DNA from: Citromicrobium bathyomarinum
GTDB lineage: Bacteria; Pseudomonadota; Alphaproteobacteria; Sphingomonadales; Sphingomonadaceae
Reading direction: 5' to 3'
Assembly: GCA_001306305.2 (NCBI GenBank)
Contig: CP155577.1
Span: forward strand, 2,029,501 to 2,093,500
DNA length: 64,000 nt
The position numbers were made by a program, and so were the translations under genes. Positions 28,675 through 40,121 of the stretch are shown one piece after another. The stretch's first letter is position 1; every line of letters begins with the position of its first letter. The notes beneath the pieces were generated by a model that was not told the origin of the DNA, searched no databases, and saw only the letters and a program-made list of their open reading frames with translations.

Positions 28675-29187
28675 TCAATAGTCTCCCTTGAGGCCGATCT
28701 TCTCCACCCGAGCGACCACATCGTCGCGCACGGTCGGGCTGACGAAGTTGGAAATGTCGCCGCCGTACAGCGCGATTTCCTTGACCAGCTTGGACGCGAT
28801 CGGCTGCAGAGAGACGTCGGCCATCAGGAACACGGTCTCGATCTCGTCGTCGAGCTGCTGGTTCATGCCCGCCATCTGATATTCGTACTCGAAGTCCGCG
28901 ACTGCGCGCAGGCCCCGCACGATCATGCTGGCCCCCTGCGCCTCGGCAAACTTCATCAGCAGCGCGTTGAACCCGATCACCTCGACATTATCGAGGTTCA
29001 TGTTCGCGACCTCGCGCTTGACCATCACCAGACGCTCTTCGGTGTCGAACATCGGGTTCTTGGAGGGGTTGGTGGTAACTCCGATGATCAGCCGGTCGAC
29101 CAGACGCGCGGCGCGGCGGATGATGTCCGCGTGCCCCCGCGTGATCGGGTCGAAGGTGCCGGGGTAGATGCCTATACGCTCACTCAA
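28675..29187 (-). CDS. coaD: phosphopantetheine adenylyltransferase
   Basis: A 170-residue nucleotidyltransferase of coenzyme A synthesis that adenylylates 4'-phosphopantetheine. The N-terminal GIYPGTFDPITRGH holds the T/HxGH nucleotide motif. TTNPSKNPMF, IVRGLRAVADFEYE and the C-terminal NFVSPTVRDDV (ISSTxVR-like) follow. The start is a TTG at 29187 overlapping the ispA stop (TTGA). Upstream in-frame ATG codons would add residues translated from inside ispA. Confidence 0.96.
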   Translation of the reverse strand: MSERIGIYPGTFDPITRGHADIIRRAARLVDRLIIGVTTNPSKNPMFDTEERLVMVKREVANMNLDNVEVIGFNALLMKFAEAQGASMIVRGLRAVADFEYEYQMAGMNQQLDDEIETVFLMADVSLQPIASKLVKEIALYGGDISNFVSPTVRDDVVARVEKIGLKGDY

Positions 29188-30110
29188 CGATCCCGCTCCA
29201 CAATATATCTGGCAAGGTCGCACAGCACGCCCGCATCCTCGCCGTAATGGGCCAAATGTCCGCAGGCCTGTTCGACCAGCGCCTTCGCCTGCGCGCGCGC
29301 GCCCTCGGCACCCATCAGCGTCACGAAGGTCTGCTTGCCCTGCTCGTCGTCCTTGCGCAGCGCCTTGCCCGCCTTGTCCTCGTCACCCTCGTGATCGAGC
29401 AGATCGTCGGCGATCTGGAAGGCGAGGCCAATGTCGCGCGCATAGGCGATCAGGTGCCCGCGCGCATCGTGCGGCACACGCGCAAGGATCGCACCCATCT
29501 CCACGCTCGCGGTTAGCAGCGCGCCGGTTTTCAGCTGTTGCAGGCGGGTGATCGTGGGCAGATCGTAGGTCGCGCTGTCGGCGGCCATGTCCATCGCCTG
29601 CCCACCTGCCATGCCGCTCATCCCGCTCGCCTGCGCAAGGCAGCGGACCAGTTCGGCCTGGATGAAGGGATCGCTGCTCACCGAACTGTCGGTCAGAATA
29701 TCGAACGCGAGCGCATGCAGCGCATCGCCCGCCAGCACTGCAGTCGCTTCGTCGAACGCCTTGTGCACGGTCGGCTTGCCGCGGCGCATGTCGTCATCGT
29801 CCATGCACGGCAGATCGTCGTGGATCAGCGAATAGACGTGGATCGATTCGACCGCCGTACCCGCCAGCACCGCCGCTTCGCGCGACACGCCGAGCATTGT
29901 CGCGGTCGCGACCAGCAGCAGCGGGCGCACGCGCTTGCCCCCGCCGATCGCGGCGTGGCGCATCGCCTCCACCAGCGGGGCGCGGGTATCGCCGGGCACC
30001 GGGAGCAAGGCGTCGAATGCATCGTCCACATCCGTACGGATCGTGGCGAGTGCCATCTTGAGCCGGGCGCCGTGGGTATCCTCGAAATCCATGTCGGGCG
30101 CCTGCGTCAC
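29184..30110 (-). CDS. ispA: farnesyl/geranyl diphosphate synthase (IspA-type polyprenyl synthetase)
   Basis: A 308-residue trans-prenyltransferase. The first Asp-rich motif is in SLIHDDLPCMDDDDMRRGKPT and the second in FQIADDLLDHEGDE, with AIGGGKRVRPLLL before them. It condenses IPP with allylic diphosphates to farnesyl diphosphate for quinones, carotenoids and cell-wall lipids. The GTG at 30110 overlaps the xseB stop (GTGA); an ATG at 30092 is a close alternative. The long upstream open frame is noise inside xseB. Confidence 0.95.
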   Translation of the reverse strand: MTQAPDMDFEDTHGARLKMALATIRTDVDDAFDALLPVPGDTRAPLVEAMRHAAIGGGKRVRPLLLVATATMLGVSREAAVLAGTAVESIHVYSLIHDDLPCMDDDDMRRGKPTVHKAFDEATAVLAGDALHALAFDILTDSSVSSDPFIQAELVRCLAQASGMSGMAGGQAMDMAADSATYDLPTITRLQQLKTGALLTASVEMGAILARVPHDARGHLIAYARDIGLAFQIADDLLDHEGDEDKAGKALRKDDEQGKQTFVTLMGAEGARAQAKALVEQACGHLAHYGEDAGVLCDLARYIVERDR

Positions 30111-30358
30111 TCGGGGCCGTCGAACGGCTTCGTACCGTTCGGCTGGCCCTTCGCGTCGAGCACGATCGCCTCGATCCGGGCCTGCGCCGCGTCGAGCCGC
30201 GCCTGGCACGCCGCGCGCAGCTTCTCGCCCCGTTCGTACAGCGCGATCGACTGGTCGAGCGGCACCTCCCCATCTTCCAGCTGGCGCACGACCTGCTGGA
30301 GAGCCCTGAGAGCTTCCTCGAAGCTCATGTCGGAAATGTTCTGTGGATCCTCTGCCAT
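30107..30358 (-). CDS. xseB: exodeoxyribonuclease VII small subunit
   Basis: An 83-residue protein with the XseB helical pattern (MSFEEALRALQQVVRQLEDGEVPLDQSIALYERGEKL). It binds the XseA large subunit, which is not in the window, to form the single-strand exonuclease VII. It overlaps ispA by four bases, the usual xseB-ispA pairing. The start MAEDPQNIS at 30358 is preferred over an upstream ATG. Confidence 0.95.
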   Translation of the reverse strand: MAEDPQNISDMSFEEALRALQQVVRQLEDGEVPLDQSIALYERGEKLRAACQARLDAAQARIEAIVLDAKGQPNGTKPFDGPE

Positions 30359-30429
30359 CGCGGGCGAGCATTGACGCCCTGCCGATGCCGGGTCAAGCAA
30401 GCGCACGCGGGGTTTGGGGAAGAAAGCAC

Positions 30430-31077
30430 ATGTTCATCGGTCATTTCGCGCCTGCATTCGTGGCCGCGGCGCTGACGCCGAAGAGGCCAAGGCTGGCGCT
30501 CTATTTCATCGCGGCGCAGGCGGTCGACTGGGCGTTCTTCGCTTTCCTGCTGCTGGGTATCGAGCACATGCGGGTCTCCCCCGGGATCACTGCGATGAAC
30601 CCGATGGACTTGTACCACATGCCCTATACGCACAGCCTGCTCGGCAGCGCGGGGTTCGCGGTTGGCTTTGCAGTGCTTGCATGGCTGGTCACGCGCGACC
30701 GGTTGGCGAGCGTGCTGGCGGGCTGCGTCGTGTTGTCCCACTGGCTGCTCGATCTTCTCGTCCATCGCCCCGATCTGACGCTGGCAGGCAATCTGCCCAA
30801 GCTGGGCCTCGGCCTGTGGAATTATCCGGCGGTGGAAATGCCGCTGGAACTGGCGCTGACCTTCGGCGCGCTGGCATTTTTCCTCTCCCGCACGCGCGGC
30901 CCCGCGGGGCCTGCGATCGTGCTCGGCGTGCTGCTGCTGGCGTTGCAGGCGGTCAACTGGTTCGGGCCGGAGCCGGAGGCGGTGACGCCGGCGATCCCGA
31001 TCACCGCGTTCTTCGCCTACGCGCTCGCCACGCTTGGCGCATGGTGGCTGGGCCATACTCGGCGTGCGAAACGGTAG
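30430..31077 (+). CDS. polytopic membrane protein with YdjM/DUF457-like histidines
   Basis: A 215-residue inner-membrane protein with about six hydrophobic segments. Conserved polar residues sit in membrane contexts: GHFAPAF near the start, HMPYTHSLLGS in the middle and SHWLLDLLVHRPDL after it. This His/Asp pattern resembles the YdjM/DUF457 family, often called membrane-bound metal-dependent hydrolases. Activity is not proven for the family. It is divergent from xseB and followed by purL. Confidence 0.78.
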   Translation: MFIGHFAPAFVAAALTPKRPRLALYFIAAQAVDWAFFAFLLLGIEHMRVSPGITAMNPMDLYHMPYTHSLLGSAGFAVGFAVLAWLVTRDRLASVLAGCVVLSHWLLDLLVHRPDLTLAGNLPKLGLGLWNYPAVEMPLELALTFGALAFFLSRTRGPAGPAIVLGVLLLALQAVNWFGPEPEAVTPAIPITAFFAYALATLGAWWLGHTRRAKR

Positions 31078-31122
31078 CGTAGGACTGGCGCTGGCACGCG
31101 GAGCGGTTTAAGCGCGCGTGCC

Positions 31123-33375
<2,253 letters not shown>

Positions 33376-33377
33376 GC

Positions 33378-33785
33378 GTGCCCGCAGGCTACTCCGAGAC
33401 GCCGCTGGCGAAAAAGCTCAACCTGCGCGACGATCAGCGGGTGTGGTTTCACGCCATGCCCGAGAATGTGCAGGACGAGATCGGCGAATATGCGCTGGAC
33501 CTGATCTTCGTCGCCGATCCTGCGGAGGGAATCGACGCGGCGCACATCTTCGTAACCACGCGCGAAGAGCTGAGCAGCCTGCTCGCCACGTTGCGCAAGC
33601 AGATCGCAGCCGACGGCCATATCTGGGTGAGCTGGCCGAAGCAGGCATCCAAGGTGCCAACCGATGTCTCCGAAGACACGATCCGCGAGGTCGCGCTGCC
33701 GACCGGGCTGGTCGACACGAAAGTGTGCGCGGTGGACGAGACATGGTCGGGCCTCAAACTGGTGATCCGCAAGGATTTGCGGTGA
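33378..33785 (+). CDS. DUF3052-family protein
   Basis: A 135-residue protein with the DUF3052 pattern: AGYSETPLAKKLNL at the N-terminus, a middle strand ALDLIFVADPAEGIDAAHIFV, then GHIWVSWPKQASKVPTDVSEDTIREVALPTGLVDTKVCAVDETWSGLKLVIRK split over conserved blocks. Function of the family is unknown; the C-terminal block is its most conserved part. The start is a GTG two bases after purL, and the adjacency implies cotranscription. Confidence 0.85.
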   Translation: MPAGYSETPLAKKLNLRDDQRVWFHAMPENVQDEIGEYALDLIFVADPAEGIDAAHIFVTTREELSSLLATLRKQIAADGHIWVSWPKQASKVPTDVSEDTIREVALPTGLVDTKVCAVDETWSGLKLVIRKDLR

Positions 33786-33870
33786 CGCGCAGGCCGGATC
33801 GGCTTCCCGGTCGATCTGCTCGCTGCTAGATGCAGGCCCGGGTCGCCTCGATTTGGAGGGGATTCGATCT

Positions 33871-34239
33871 ATGAAACACTGGGCAATGCTCGCCGGGCTG
33901 GCGGGCAGCATGGCGCTTTGCGCGCCCGCGCTGGCGCAGGACGAGGTGCTGTCGGTCACCAACCGCACCGGCTACACCATTTCCGAAATCTACATCTCGC
34001 CCACCGGCACCGACGACTGGGAAGAAGACCTGCTCGGCTTCGATGTGCTGGAGGACGACGCTGTCCTCAACATCGACTTCTCCCGCTCTGCCGACACCTG
34101 CTGGTGGGACATTCTGGTCGTCTACGAGGTCGATGGCGAACAGGTCGCCTGGCCGGAAATCAACTTCTGCGAGATGCAAGGCCAGGTGGCGCTGTATTAT
34201 AACGGCTCCACCGGAGAGACCACGGCGCGGATGCGTTGA
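33871..34239 (+). CDS. small secreted protein with N-terminal NRTGYTISEIYISP motif
   Basis: A 122-residue exported protein (signal KHWAMLAGLAGSMALCAPALAQ; GGAGGGG upstream at a workable distance). The mature part has SVTNRTGYTISEIYISPTGTDDWEEDLLG, a DFSRSADTCWWDILVVYEVDG strand pair and a second Cys in INFCEMQGQ, so one disulfide is possible. Similar beta-rich exported proteins occur in many alphaproteobacteria, sometimes under misleading enzyme names. I do not assign a function. Confidence 0.8.
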   Translation: MKHWAMLAGLAGSMALCAPALAQDEVLSVTNRTGYTISEIYISPTGTDDWEEDLLGFDVLEDDAVLNIDFSRSADTCWWDILVVYEVDGEQVAWPEINFCEMQGQVALYYNGSTGETTARMR

Positions 34240-34279
34240 GCCTTTCGACACGCAGGAGCCGCGCGGATAAGGAGGGGCG

Positions 34280-34951
34280 ATGAGCGAGCGCCATCCCCCC
34301 TTCCCCGCACTGCCCCACCTCACCGACGAAGAGCGGAACGCGCGCGCCCGCACCGCGTACGAGCGTCTGAAGACTCGCCACTCCTGCCGCAGCTTTGCCG
34401 ATACGCCCGTTCCGCGCGAAGTGATCGAACATGCGATCCGCGCGGCAGGCACCGCGCCCAATGGCGCTAACCACCAGCCATGGCATTTCACCGTCGTCGG
34501 CTCGCCCGAGAAAAAGCGCGCGATTCGCGAGGCGGCGGAGGCAGAGGAGCGCGCGTTCTATGCCGGCAAGGCGGGTGAGCAATGGCTCGATGCGCTCGCG
34601 CCGCTGGGTACGGATGCGGACAAGCCCTTCCTCGAGATCGCGCCGTGGCTGATCGTGTGCTTCGCGCAGCGCAAGGGCGGGATCGCGGAGGATGGCACCA
34701 CGCAGAACTACTACGTCACCGAAAGCGTCGGCATCGCGTGCGGCATGCTGCTGGCGACATTGCACGAGGCAGGGCTGGCGACGCTGACGCATACACCCTC
34801 ACCAATGGGTTTCCTGCGTGAGATCTGCGGGCGGCCCGAGTGGGAGAAGCCGCTGATGATCGTGGTCGCGGGGCATCCGGCGGCCGATGCCACCGTGCCG
34901 GAGCACGCGCTCGACAAGAAGCCGCTCAGCCGGATCGCCAGCTGGCTTTGA
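34280..34951 (+). CDS. nitroreductase-family flavoprotein, IYD-like
   Basis: A 223-residue FMN enzyme. The FMN-binding start is [38 protein letters not shown], and the second half has [37 protein letters not shown], which is closest to the iodotyrosine-deiodinase/BluB-like branch of the nitroreductase superfamily. A reductive dehalogenase or quinone reductase role is possible; the substrate is not readable. It ends eight bases before a hairpin-forming inverted repeat. Confidence 0.87.
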   Translation: MSERHPPFPALPHLTDEERNARARTAYERLKTRHSCRSFADTPVPREVIEHAIRAAGTAPNGANHQPWHFTVVGSPEKKRAIREAAEAEERAFYAGKAGEQWLDALAPLGTDADKPFLEIAPWLIVCFAQRKGGIAEDGTTQNYYVTESVGIACGMLLATLHEAGLATLTHTPSPMGFLREICGRPEWEKPLMIVVAGHPAADATVPEHALDKKPLSRIASWL

Positions 34952-34958
34952 AAATCTG

Positions 34959-35038
34959 GTGAGTCCCAGCGAAAGCTGGAACCTTCTACCAACCAAGCGC
35001 TCTTGCCGATGGAGGTCCCAGCTTTCGCTGGGACTCAC
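34959..35038. repeat. inverted repeat with 21-base arms between converging genes
   Basis: Perfect 21-base arms lie at 34959-34979 and 35018-35038, with a 38-base loop. Each arm also contains its own small hairpin (CCAGC-GAAA-GCTGG). It exactly fills the gap between the nitroreductase and Coq4-like gene ends, so it could work as a bidirectional terminator. The arm sequence (TCCCAGCTTTCGCTGGGA core) is a known type of sphingomonad dispersed repeat. Confidence 0.9.
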
Positions 35039-35041
35039 GAT

Positions 35042-35887
35042 TTAGGCTGCGGCGGGCGCGCCCTGCGGCTCGCTGCCGAGAAGGTCGTAGGGGTCGATAC
35101 CCTCTTCCTTCCACACCCGGTGGCATTCGCGATACCAGTGCGGTTCGGGGATGTTGAGCTTGGCGCGAGCCTCGTCCAGCGGCATGGCAAGCAATTCGCG
35201 GATCGACATGCCGACCAGCGCGGGGCACGCGGTTCCGGTCCGCTGCGCCTGACGCACAGCCTTGTACACCGGCGCCTTGCTGCGCCCGGCCATCTTCTTG
35301 ATGTTCCACGCCCCGGCATAGCCGATCAGCAAGTGGCCATGGCTGGGCTGCTGGCCATAGGTGAACAGCAGCACGCATTGCTCGCCCAGCGCATCGCGGC
35401 CGTAGCCGGTCAGCACATGCATCAGGTCGTGCGTGTCGCGGCTGCGGAAGCCGAACCACTGGACCAGGTCGTCGAACTTCTGCCGGCCCAGCTTGTCCGC
35501 CTCGGCCACCAGCCCGGCGGCCGACAGCCCTTCGCGCTCCATGAAGTCGCAATAGGCATGGGCCACGGTACCCTCCGGGAGTTTGCGCAGGGTTTCGTGG
35601 TCGTCGAGGATCGGCGGCAGATACGGCTCTTCGGCGCGCAGCCGCTCGCCCTGCTCGCTGAGCGTGAGTTCACGCACGCGCGGCATGAAGCTCTTGTGCG
35701 GCAAGGCCTCGAAAATGCGGAAGACGTGGCTGGTATCTTCCTTGTCCTTCAGCAGCTCGCGGAAGTGGTGGATCGCGGTCAGCGGGCGGTATTTGGGCAC
35801 CGGACGCGCCGGATCGCGCAGCGGCGTACCGTCGCGCGCGCATTCGACTGCAGAGGCTGCGGGATCAACAGAGCTGGCTTCAGTCAT
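35042..35887 (-). CDS. Coq4-family protein (ubiquinone biosynthesis)
   Basis: A 281-residue Coq4-like protein. The core motif RDTHDLMHVLTGYGRDALGEQCVLLFTY carries the HDxxH metal site and the conserved Gly-Glu. The family includes yeast Coq4, which organises the ubiquinone synthesis complex and was linked to C1 decarboxylation of the ring. The N-terminal region RPVPKYRPLTAIHHFRELLKDKEDTSHVFRIFEAL matches bacterial members. The ATG at 35887 is chosen; an upstream ATG would add a poor stretch. It is the downstream neighbour of serB on the minus strand. Confidence 0.87.
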   Translation of the reverse strand: MTEASSVDPAASAVECARDGTPLRDPARPVPKYRPLTAIHHFRELLKDKEDTSHVFRIFEALPHKSFMPRVRELTLSEQGERLRAEEPYLPPILDDHETLRKLPEGTVAHAYCDFMEREGLSAAGLVAEADKLGRQKFDDLVQWFGFRSRDTHDLMHVLTGYGRDALGEQCVLLFTYGQQPSHGHLLIGYAGAWNIKKMAGRSKAPVYKAVRQAQRTGTACPALVGMSIRELLAMPLDEARAKLNIPEPHWYRECHRVWKEEGIDPYDLLGSEPQGAPAAA

Positions 35888-35962
35888 GTGATTTTCCTTA
35901 CTGACACCAGTGTAAATAAACGCTCTCCGCGTCCTGTTCAAGGGCTTTTCGTACAAGCGCAC

Positions 35963-36847
35963 TCAGCGGCGGACCCAGCTCTTCCGGTCGATGCCGAGCA
36001 GCAGCAGCAGCGCGGTCATATCCTCGCAATCGATCCATCCGTTCGCCGCCGCGCGGGTCGCGGGCTTGGCGCGGTAGGCGACGCCATAATCCGCCGCGCG
36101 CAGCATCGGCGTGTCGTTCGCCCCGTCGCCAAGCGCGAGCGTGCGTGCCCCGTCGCCCAGTTCGGCGGCTTCCTCGCGCAAGGTCCGCTCCTTCGTGGCG
36201 CTGTCGCAGATCGGTTTCTGGACCTTGCCCGACAGCTTGCCATCCTCGATCAGCAGGCGATTGCCGACCACCCGATCGAACCCGAGCCGCTCCGCAATCG
36301 GATCGGCGAAGCGGTGGAACCCGCCGGTCACCAGCACGCAGCGCGCGCCGTGGGCGGAGAGCGTGGCGATCACCGTGCCCGCGCCGCGCGTGGGCGAAAT
36401 CCGCTGAGCCAGGCATTGCTCGATCGCGGTTTCCTCCAGCCCTTCGAGCAGGGCGACGCGTTCATCCAGCGCGCCCGCAAAGTCGAGTTCGCCGCGCATC
36501 GCGCGCTCGGTTATCTCGGCGACCTCATCTTTCACGCCCAGAAAATCGGCCAGTTCGTCGATGCATTCCTGCCCGATCATGGTCGAATCCATGTCGCTCA
36601 CCAGCAGGCGGGGAATCGCGATCGTATCGTCAGCGAACAGCGCGGCGATGGGTGCGAGATGCTCCTCCACCAGCGGGGCGACGACATCGCGGGTGCCCTC
36701 CGGAATGGAAATTTCGAGCACCTCGCCGCAATGTTCCAGCATCATCGCTTCGGCAAAGGGCTGTCCGGCAGCGGATAATGCGGCCTCCAGCGATTGCAGG
36801 CTTGCCTCGGAGGGCACGGGCTCTGCTAGGACACGGGCGATGAGCAC
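35963..36847 (-). CDS. serB: phosphoserine phosphatase
   Basis: About 294 residues from a GTG at 36847. This HAD phosphatase finishes serine synthesis. Motif I is [25 protein letters not shown], motif [20 protein letters not shown] and motif [28 protein letters not shown]. An N-terminal ACT-like part of about 75 residues precedes it. The start is uncertain: the frame stays open upstream to 36982 but overlaps divergent miaA, and the GTG already overlaps the miaA start by 8 bases. Confidence 0.94.
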   Translation of the reverse strand: MLIARVLAEPVPSEASLQSLEAALSAAGQPFAEAMMLEHCGEVLEISIPEGTRDVVAPLVEEHLAPIAALFADDTIAIPRLLVSDMDSTMIGQECIDELADFLGVKDEVAEITERAMRGELDFAGALDERVALLEGLEETAIEQCLAQRISPTRGAGTVIATLSAHGARCVLVTGGFHRFADPIAERLGFDRVVGNRLLIEDGKLSGKVQKPICDSATKERTLREEAAELGDGARTLALGDGANDTPMLRAADYGVAYRAKPATRAAANGWIDCEDMTALLLLLGIDRKSWVRR

Positions 36848-37778
36848 GAACGAGATCTCCGGAAAAGCGGTGCAAGGGCCTCTGACGCTCATCGCAGGGC
36901 CGACCGCCAGCGGCAAGAGCGCGCTGGCGCTCGACCTGGCCGGGCGGCTGAAGAACGAAGGCCGCAAGGGCGTGATAGTCAACGCCGACAGCGCGCAGGT
37001 CTATGCCGACCTGCAGGTGCTGAGCGCGCGCCCCTCTGCAGAAGAGATCGCTCAAGCAGAGCACCGCCTTTATGGTGCGTGGGACGGGGCGGAGGCCTGC
37101 TCCGCCGCGCAATGGGCCGAGGCTGCGAAGCGCGAGATTGCCGACATCCACGCCCACGGGGATGTGCCGATCCTGGTCGGCGGCACGGGCCTCTATATCC
37201 GCACGCTGATGGAGGGGATTGCGCCCGTCCCCACCATCCCTGCGGATGTCCGCGACGCGGTGCGCGCCCTGCCCACTCCCGATGCCTTTGCCGAGCTCGC
37301 GACGGCAGACCCGGCAAGCCACGCGCGGCTCAACCCGGGCGACACGCAGCGCATCGCCCGCGCGCTGGAGGTGGTCCGCGCGACCGGGCTGACGCTGGGC
37401 GAGTGGCAACAGCGCAAGGAAGGCGGGATAGCGGACCGGGTCGCGCTGTCGCCGGTCATCCTGCTGCCAGAGCGCGAGTGGCTCTACGCCCGCTGCGATG
37501 CGCGGTTTTCGGCGATGCTGGAACAGGGCGCGGTGGCGGAGGTGGAGGCGCTGCTGGCGCGCGATCTGGACCCCGATCTGCCGGTGATGCGCGCGATCGG
37601 CGTGCGAGAGATTGCGGGCTGGCTGCGCGGCGAATGCTCGCGCGAAGAGATGATCGAGACAGGCCAGCGCGCCACCCGCAACTACGCCAAGCGGCAATAT
37701 ACCTGGCTGCGGCACCAGCCTCCGCAAGACTGGCCGCGCGTTGAAACCGCAGCGGATGCGCTGGCCGCGCTGGGATAA
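36840..37778 (+). CDS. miaA: tRNA dimethylallyltransferase
   Basis: A 312-residue enzyme that prenylates A37 of tRNAs reading UNN codons. The P-loop [40 protein letters not shown] and the [21 protein letters not shown] segment are typical. The C-terminal RNA-binding part ends with [13 protein letters not shown]. The ATG at 36840 lies at the head-to-head junction with serB, so the two promoters lie inside each other's coding sequence. Confidence 0.96.
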   Translation: MSTNEISGKAVQGPLTLIAGPTASGKSALALDLAGRLKNEGRKGVIVNADSAQVYADLQVLSARPSAEEIAQAEHRLYGAWDGAEACSAAQWAEAAKREIADIHAHGDVPILVGGTGLYIRTLMEGIAPVPTIPADVRDAVRALPTPDAFAELATADPASHARLNPGDTQRIARALEVVRATGLTLGEWQQRKEGGIADRVALSPVILLPEREWLYARCDARFSAMLEQGAVAEVEALLARDLDPDLPVMRAIGVREIAGWLRGECSREEMIETGQRATRNYAKRQYTWLRHQPPQDWPRVETAADALAALG

Positions 37779-37857
37779 CGGCCCTTCCCTACACGGCCCG
37801 GTTGCGGCAGGCTGCGCGCCAATGGATCTACTTCACACAGAAGAGACCGGAGAGAGG

Positions 37858-38010
37858 ATGCAAACGAGGCTTCGCCCACAAAATGCGAAAGGTGACACTG
37901 CGCGGGCCGCTGTGCTGCCCATGCGATTGATCCCAAGGCGAAATCCCCTCGCAACCAGTTTTGCAGACACGCCCGGTCACTGTGCCATACGGACCAAGGA
38001 GACTGCATGA
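37858..38010 (+). CDS. possible 50-residue ORF coupled to the amidohydrolase gene
   Basis: A GGAG at 37849-37852 stands five bases before an ATG that opens 50 codons, and the TGA overlaps the next gene start (ATGA at 38007). The product is basic (QTRLRPQNAKGDTARAAVLPMRLIPRRN...), without a signal or membrane segment. It could be a small protein or a leader whose translation feeds the next gene. Coding status is unproven; the ribosome site and overlap are the only support. Confidence 0.35.
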   Translation: MQTRLRPQNAKGDTARAAVLPMRLIPRRNPLATSFADTPGHCAIRTKETA

Positions 38011-39062
38011 CCCCGCCCGAAGCGATCATCGAACCCGACCTGCCGATCATCGACCCGCACCACCACTTGTGGGATCTTCGCGCACTGCTCGGCTCGTTCC
38101 CCGAACCGCTTCATCCGTTTCTCGAAACGGTTCGCCTCTCCGCGCACTACACATTCGACCAGTTCCTGGCCGACACGAGCAGCGGCCACCGGATCATCGG
38201 CACGGTCTTCATGGAATGCGGCGCGTTCTACGATGCGTCGCGCAGCGAGGCGATGAAGGTCGTGGGCGAGGTCGAGTTCGTCCGCGGAGTCGCCGCACAG
38301 GGCGCTAGCGGCCTCTACGGACCTTACCGCCCCTGTGCGGGCATCGTCGGCCATGCGGACCTGCGCCTTGGCGCGGAGGCGGGCAACGTGCTGGATGCAC
38401 TGGCAGATGCAGGCGGCCCCCGCTTCAAGGGCATCCGCCATGCCGGCGCGTGGGATGCGGACCCAAGCGTGCTCGGCCCTGCATTCCACCATCCCGAAGG
38501 GCTCTACCGCGATGCCGCCTTCCGCGAAGGCTTTGCCGAACTGGGCAAGCGCGGGCTGACCTTCGATGCCTGGGTGCTCGAACCCCAGCTGGGCGACGTG
38601 ATCGACCTTGCGCGGGCCTTCCCCGACCAGACAATCGTGCTCGACCATTGCGGCACGCCGCTGGGTACCGCCTGCTATGCAGGCAAGCTGGACGAGAACT
38701 TCGAGCGCTGGCGTGGCTCGATCCGCGAGCTTGCCAAGTGCCAGAACGTGGTCGTGAAGCTTGGCGGTCTCGCAATGCAGTTCTGCGGGATGCCCGCCGA
38801 AGGCCCGACCGACAGCGTGTCATCCGAAGAACTGGCGCAGATGTGGCGGCCTTATGTGGACACCTGCATCGAGGCGTTCGGCCCGGATCGCGCGATGTTC
38901 GAAAGCAACTACCCGGTGGACAAGTGGGCGGGCAGCTACGCCACGGTGTGGAATGCGTTGAAACGGCTCGCTTCAGGTGCCTCGGATGAGGAGAAGCGCG
39001 CGCTGTTCGCGGGCAATGCGGCGCGGGTCTATGACATCGAGCATCTGCTCGAGTTGACGTAA
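38007..39062 (+). CDS. amidohydrolase-2 family metal-dependent hydrolase
   Basis: A 351-residue TIM-barrel hydrolase. The N-terminal metal motif is LPIIDPHHHLWD, with further ligands likely at FKGIRHAG, VLDHCGTPLG and the C-terminal MFESNYPVDKW (Asp after strand 8). This set matches the amidohydrolase_2 branch that includes lactonases and decarboxylases such as L-fuconolactonase. The substrate is not clear. The neighbouring nitronate monooxygenase, 69 bases downstream, suggests a catabolic context. Confidence 0.88.
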   Translation: MTPPEAIIEPDLPIIDPHHHLWDLRALLGSFPEPLHPFLETVRLSAHYTFDQFLADTSSGHRIIGTVFMECGAFYDASRSEAMKVVGEVEFVRGVAAQGASGLYGPYRPCAGIVGHADLRLGAEAGNVLDALADAGGPRFKGIRHAGAWDADPSVLGPAFHHPEGLYRDAAFREGFAELGKRGLTFDAWVLEPQLGDVIDLARAFPDQTIVLDHCGTPLGTACYAGKLDENFERWRGSIRELAKCQNVVVKLGGLAMQFCGMPAEGPTDSVSSEELAQMWRPYVDTCIEAFGPDRAMFESNYPVDKWAGSYATVWNALKRLASGASDEEKRALFAGNAARVYDIEHLLELT

Positions 39063-39131
39063 CGGCAATCTCGACACCGCCGGAATCGGCGCATAGACCC
39101 CTCGCAAAGAGCTTATCCGGAGAGATCACCA

Positions 39132-40106
39132 ATGCCCCTTCCCGCCCCGTTCGATCGCCTTCGCCTGCCCATCATCGGTTCGCCGATGTTCATCGTATCC
39201 GGGCCGGAACTGGTCATCGCCCAGTGCAAGGCGGGGGTCGTCGGCAGCTTCCCGGCGCTGAACGCGCGGCCTTCGGGCGTGCTCGACGAATGGCTCCACC
39301 AGATCACCGAAGAGCTGGCCGCGCACAACCGTGACAATCCCGATCGGCCCGCCGCTCCCTTCGCGGTCAACCAGATCGTCCACCGCTCCAATGCGCGCCT
39401 CGAAGAGGATATGCAGGTGTGCGAGAAGTGGCAGGTGCCGCTGGTCATCACCTCGCTTGGCGCCCGTGAAGAGGTGTTCCAGGCGGTCGACAACTGGGGC
39501 GGGATCACGCTGCACGATGTCATCAACAACCGCTTCGCCCACAAGGCGATCGAAAAGGGCGCGACCGGGCTGATCCCCGTTGCCGCCGGTGCGGGCGGCC
39601 ATGCGGGCACGCAGTCGCCCTTCGCGCTGATGCACGAGATTCGCGAATGGTTCGACGGGCTGATCGCGCTGTCCGGCTCGATCGCGACCGGTCGTTCGGT
39701 GCTCGCCGCTCAGGCGATGGGCGCTGATTTCGGCTACATCGGCAGCGCGTTCATCGCGACCGAAGAAGCCAACGCCGATCAGGGCTACAAGCAGGGGATC
39801 GTGGACAGCAGCGCTGAAGGCATCGTCTACACCAACCTGTTCACCGGCGTGCACGGCAACTACCTGCGCAGCTCCATCGAGGCGGCCGGGCTCGACCCGG
39901 ACGACCTGCCCGAAAGCGATCCGTCGAAGATGAACTTCGGCAGCGGCGGCAACTCCAAGGCCAAGGCGTGGAAGGATATCTGGGGCTCGGGCCAGGGTAT
40001 CGGCGCGGTCAAGTCCGTCGGCAGTGTGGCCGACATGGTCGACCGGTTGGAGCGTGAGTACAAGGAAGCCAAGGCCGCGCTCGACGAGGCTTCTGCACCC
40101 TACTAG
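39132..40106 (+). CDS. nitronate monooxygenase (2-nitropropane dioxygenase family)
   Basis: A 324-residue FMN TIM-barrel protein. The N-terminus LRLPIIGSPMFIVSGPELVIAQCKAGVVGSFPALNARP and the central VAAGAGGHAGTQSPFALMHEIREWFDGLIALSGSIATGRSVLAAQAMGADFGYIGS (read in blocks) are classic for the family, with the flavin-binding GGHAG. It would oxidise alkyl nitronates to carbonyl compounds and nitrite; some members serve lipid or other substrates. It converges on the next gene with a 15-base gap. Confidence 0.93.
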   Translation: MPLPAPFDRLRLPIIGSPMFIVSGPELVIAQCKAGVVGSFPALNARPSGVLDEWLHQITEELAAHNRDNPDRPAAPFAVNQIVHRSNARLEEDMQVCEKWQVPLVITSLGAREEVFQAVDNWGGITLHDVINNRFAHKAIEKGATGLIPVAAGAGGHAGTQSPFALMHEIREWFDGLIALSGSIATGRSVLAAQAMGADFGYIGSAFIATEEANADQGYKQGIVDSSAEGIVYTNLFTGVHGNYLRSSIEAAGLDPDDLPESDPSKMNFGSGGNSKAKAWKDIWGSGQGIGAVKSVGSVADMVDRLEREYKEAKAALDEASAPY

Positions 40107-40121
40107 GGGCTCACTGGCGGC

